Positions 63,190 to 64,000 of a stretch of 64,000 nucleotides of DNA are shown piece after piece. The translations under genes and the position numbers were made by a program. The stretch spans positions 1 to 64,000 of the forward strand of contig JAAVCP010000029.1 of the NCBI GenBank assembly GCA_014802265.1. Reading direction: 5' to 3'. The stretch is from Bacteroides sp. Its GTDB lineage: Bacteria > Bacteroidota > Bacteroidia > Bacteroidales > Muribaculaceae. Within the stretch, counting starts at the first letter, position 1, and every line of letters begins with the position of its first letter. The notes beneath the pieces are model-generated. The model did not search any database. It was not told the DNA's origin and saw nothing but the letters and a program-made list of their open reading frames with translations.

Positions 63190-63513
63190 TCATTGTTTTC
63201 TTCCTAATATTTCAAAACGCTCGACAATTATTTCAGTCTTGCGTCTTAAAATTTTCATGCGGTCTTCATATTCGCGTGTGCGAAGATATCCCTCGGCATA
63301 GAGTTGAGTTCCCTTCCTAACATATCGCTCCACAATGGCAGCATTCTGACCACCAAATACCAGGGAATGCCATTCGGTTATCTCTGTACGTGAAGAGCCT
63401 CTTACTTCATTGGTAGCCAAAGAAAGATAGGCAACTGGATAATCTTTTTCCGGATACCTTACTTCAGGATCTGAGCCAACGTGACCAAGTAAAATTACTT
63501 TATTAACCGACAT
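63190..63513 (-). CDS. ssb: Single-stranded DNA-binding protein, short form
   Basis: A 107-residue OB-fold protein. VNKVILLGHVGSDPEVRYP, LSLATNEV, TEWHSLVFGGQNAAIVERYVRKGTQLYAEG are the SSB core. It ends FEILGRKQ, without the acidic tail (DDDxPF) used to recruit replication proteins, so it is probably a secondary SSB. It follows argC by 11 bp. Confidence 0.88.
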   Translation of the reverse strand: MSVNKVILLGHVGSDPEVRYPEKDYPVAYLSLATNEVRGSSRTEITEWHSLVFGGQNAAIVERYVRKGTQLYAEGYLRTREYEDRMKILRRKTEIIVERFEILGRKQ

Positions 63514-63524
63514 AGCTAAAAAAT

Positions 63525-64000
63525 TTAAGCGAACCAGGAAGTCTGTTTTGAACTCAGTGATTCAGAATCACCAAACACAGAAGATTTTAAATGAAGTCCA
63601 ACTTTCTCATGGAGAGCAAAGAGAAGATTGAGCATATGGACGGCATCACCCGCGCCTCCTCGCAAAAAGCCATCCGCCACTGTTTCAATTTCAATAAGAC
63701 CGGCTCCAGGTTTACAGAAAGAGACAACACATTTCTGCGTACCAGTCACTTCCTTGTCAGAAATCGGTTCCATAGTCATGAACGTGAAGTTGTGGTCATC
63801 ATAAATAGATTCAAAAAATTTGTTGACTTCCATAACAGAGAGGGGACATTTCATAGATACTTTTGCACGGATTCCTCTTTCGGAAACGCCTTTGGAATAT
63901 CTTATAGAAATTTTTCCTTCGAATCCAGTCTGATATTTTTTTATTTGGCGACAGATCTCTTCCTCTACTTTCTGCTTGGGGGGAAGTTTTAGAAAAGGAG
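63525..64000 (-). CDS. argC: N-acetyl-gamma-glutamyl-phosphate reductase, C-terminal part (cut by right edge)
   Basis: The frame stays open from the stop at 63525 to the window edge; the track's ATG 63854 is internal. The visible 158 codons include LPPKQKVEEEICRQIKKYQT, then RGIRAKVSMKCPL, a VTGTQKC strand, and GGAGDAVHMLNLLFALHEKVGLHL, which matches the C-terminal dimerisation end of ArgC (KGAAGQAVQNMNLMFG in the usual form). It reduces N-acetylglutamyl phosphate in arginine synthesis. A short C-terminal extension (GDSESLSSKQTSWFA) follows the usual end. Confidence 0.82.
   Translation of the reverse strand, partial: PFLKLPPKQKVEEEICRQIKKYQTGFEGKISIRYSKGVSERGIRAKVSMKCPLSVMEVNKFFESIYDDHNFTFMTMEPISDKEVTGTQKCVVSFCKPGAGLIEIETVADGFLRGGAGDAVHMLNLLFALHEKVGLHLKSSVFGDSESLSSKQTSWFA

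Overview
The window looks like a chromosomal segment of a gut Bacteroidales bacterium, probably of the Muribaculaceae/Bacteroidaceae kind. This rests on several things read in the sequence. There are promoters of the Bacteroidetes form TTG-N19/20-TAnnTTTG on both strands. Bacteroidetes-typical families are present (DUF4924, DUF5686 with a CarboxypepD_reg-like domain, a TamL-like lipoprotein barrel, DUF4369/TlpA, a Por-type C-terminal sorting tail). Base composition is moderately AT-rich. No rRNA, tRNA or CRISPR array was recognised.

Region 1 (1-7.1 kb) is accessory and partly decayed. A minus-strand transcription unit runs off the left edge: an ABC-type ATPase, a DUF4276 protein broken by an in-frame TGA, a small protein broken by an in-frame TAA, and a large kinase plus BspA-like leucine-rich-repeat protein. 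The ORF track missed the last because it has no stop inside the window. Divergently there is a Septu-like pair: a PtuA ATPase with an in-frame TAG, and a PtuB HNH nuclease with a frameshift. A YiiX-like hydrolase with two frameshifts follows. All the clearly broken genes of the window lie in about 5 kb (2.05-7.07 kb).

Region 2 (7.1-12.9 kb) holds a lipoprotein L,D-transpeptidase, a polytopic membrane protein, a LytTR regulator overlapping a NAGPA-like membrane protein, a small secreted protein, an unlisted 52-aa gene, an ECF sigma factor and prmA. Region 3 (13-23.9 kb) holds an AI-2E-type exporter, a solitary tyrosine recombinase, prfC with DUF4924, an MBL-fold hydrolase, a Fur-type regulator, an acyl-ACP thioesterase, a TamL-like barrel and a phosphoglycolate-type phosphatase.

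Region 4 (23.9-34.1 kb) holds dnaG, dapA, a DUF389 protein, a histidine kinase with a RegA-like response regulator, an Rpn-type nuclease, a sorting-tail protein and a TlpA-like thioredoxin protein. The 0.65-kb gap at 32.1-32.8 kb can fold into a long rod-like RNA reminiscent of 6S RNA. Region 5 (34.2-39.9 kb) is a TolC/HlyD/ABC ATPase/FtsX-type permease export operon.

Region 6 (40-64 kb) is mostly housekeeping: nitroreductase; a lipoprotein with a GH24 lysozyme; SPFH, ribbon-helix-helix, M23 peptidase and MerR genes; CYTH and YjbQ; DUF5686; glycerate kinase; ECF sigma factor; DEAD-box helicase; mtnN, dus, DUF486; flavodiiron protein; uracil-DNA-glycosylase-like protein; DedA; rpe, followed by a perfect 58-bp palindrome; an outer-membrane barrel; then a minus-strand run argC (partial), ssb, speA, truA, ligA.

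Gene boundaries are tight. Many convergent pairs are only 4 bp apart or overlap, and most longer gaps carry a terminator hairpin or a Bacteroidetes-type promoter. Family assignments come from motif recognition by eye, with no database search.
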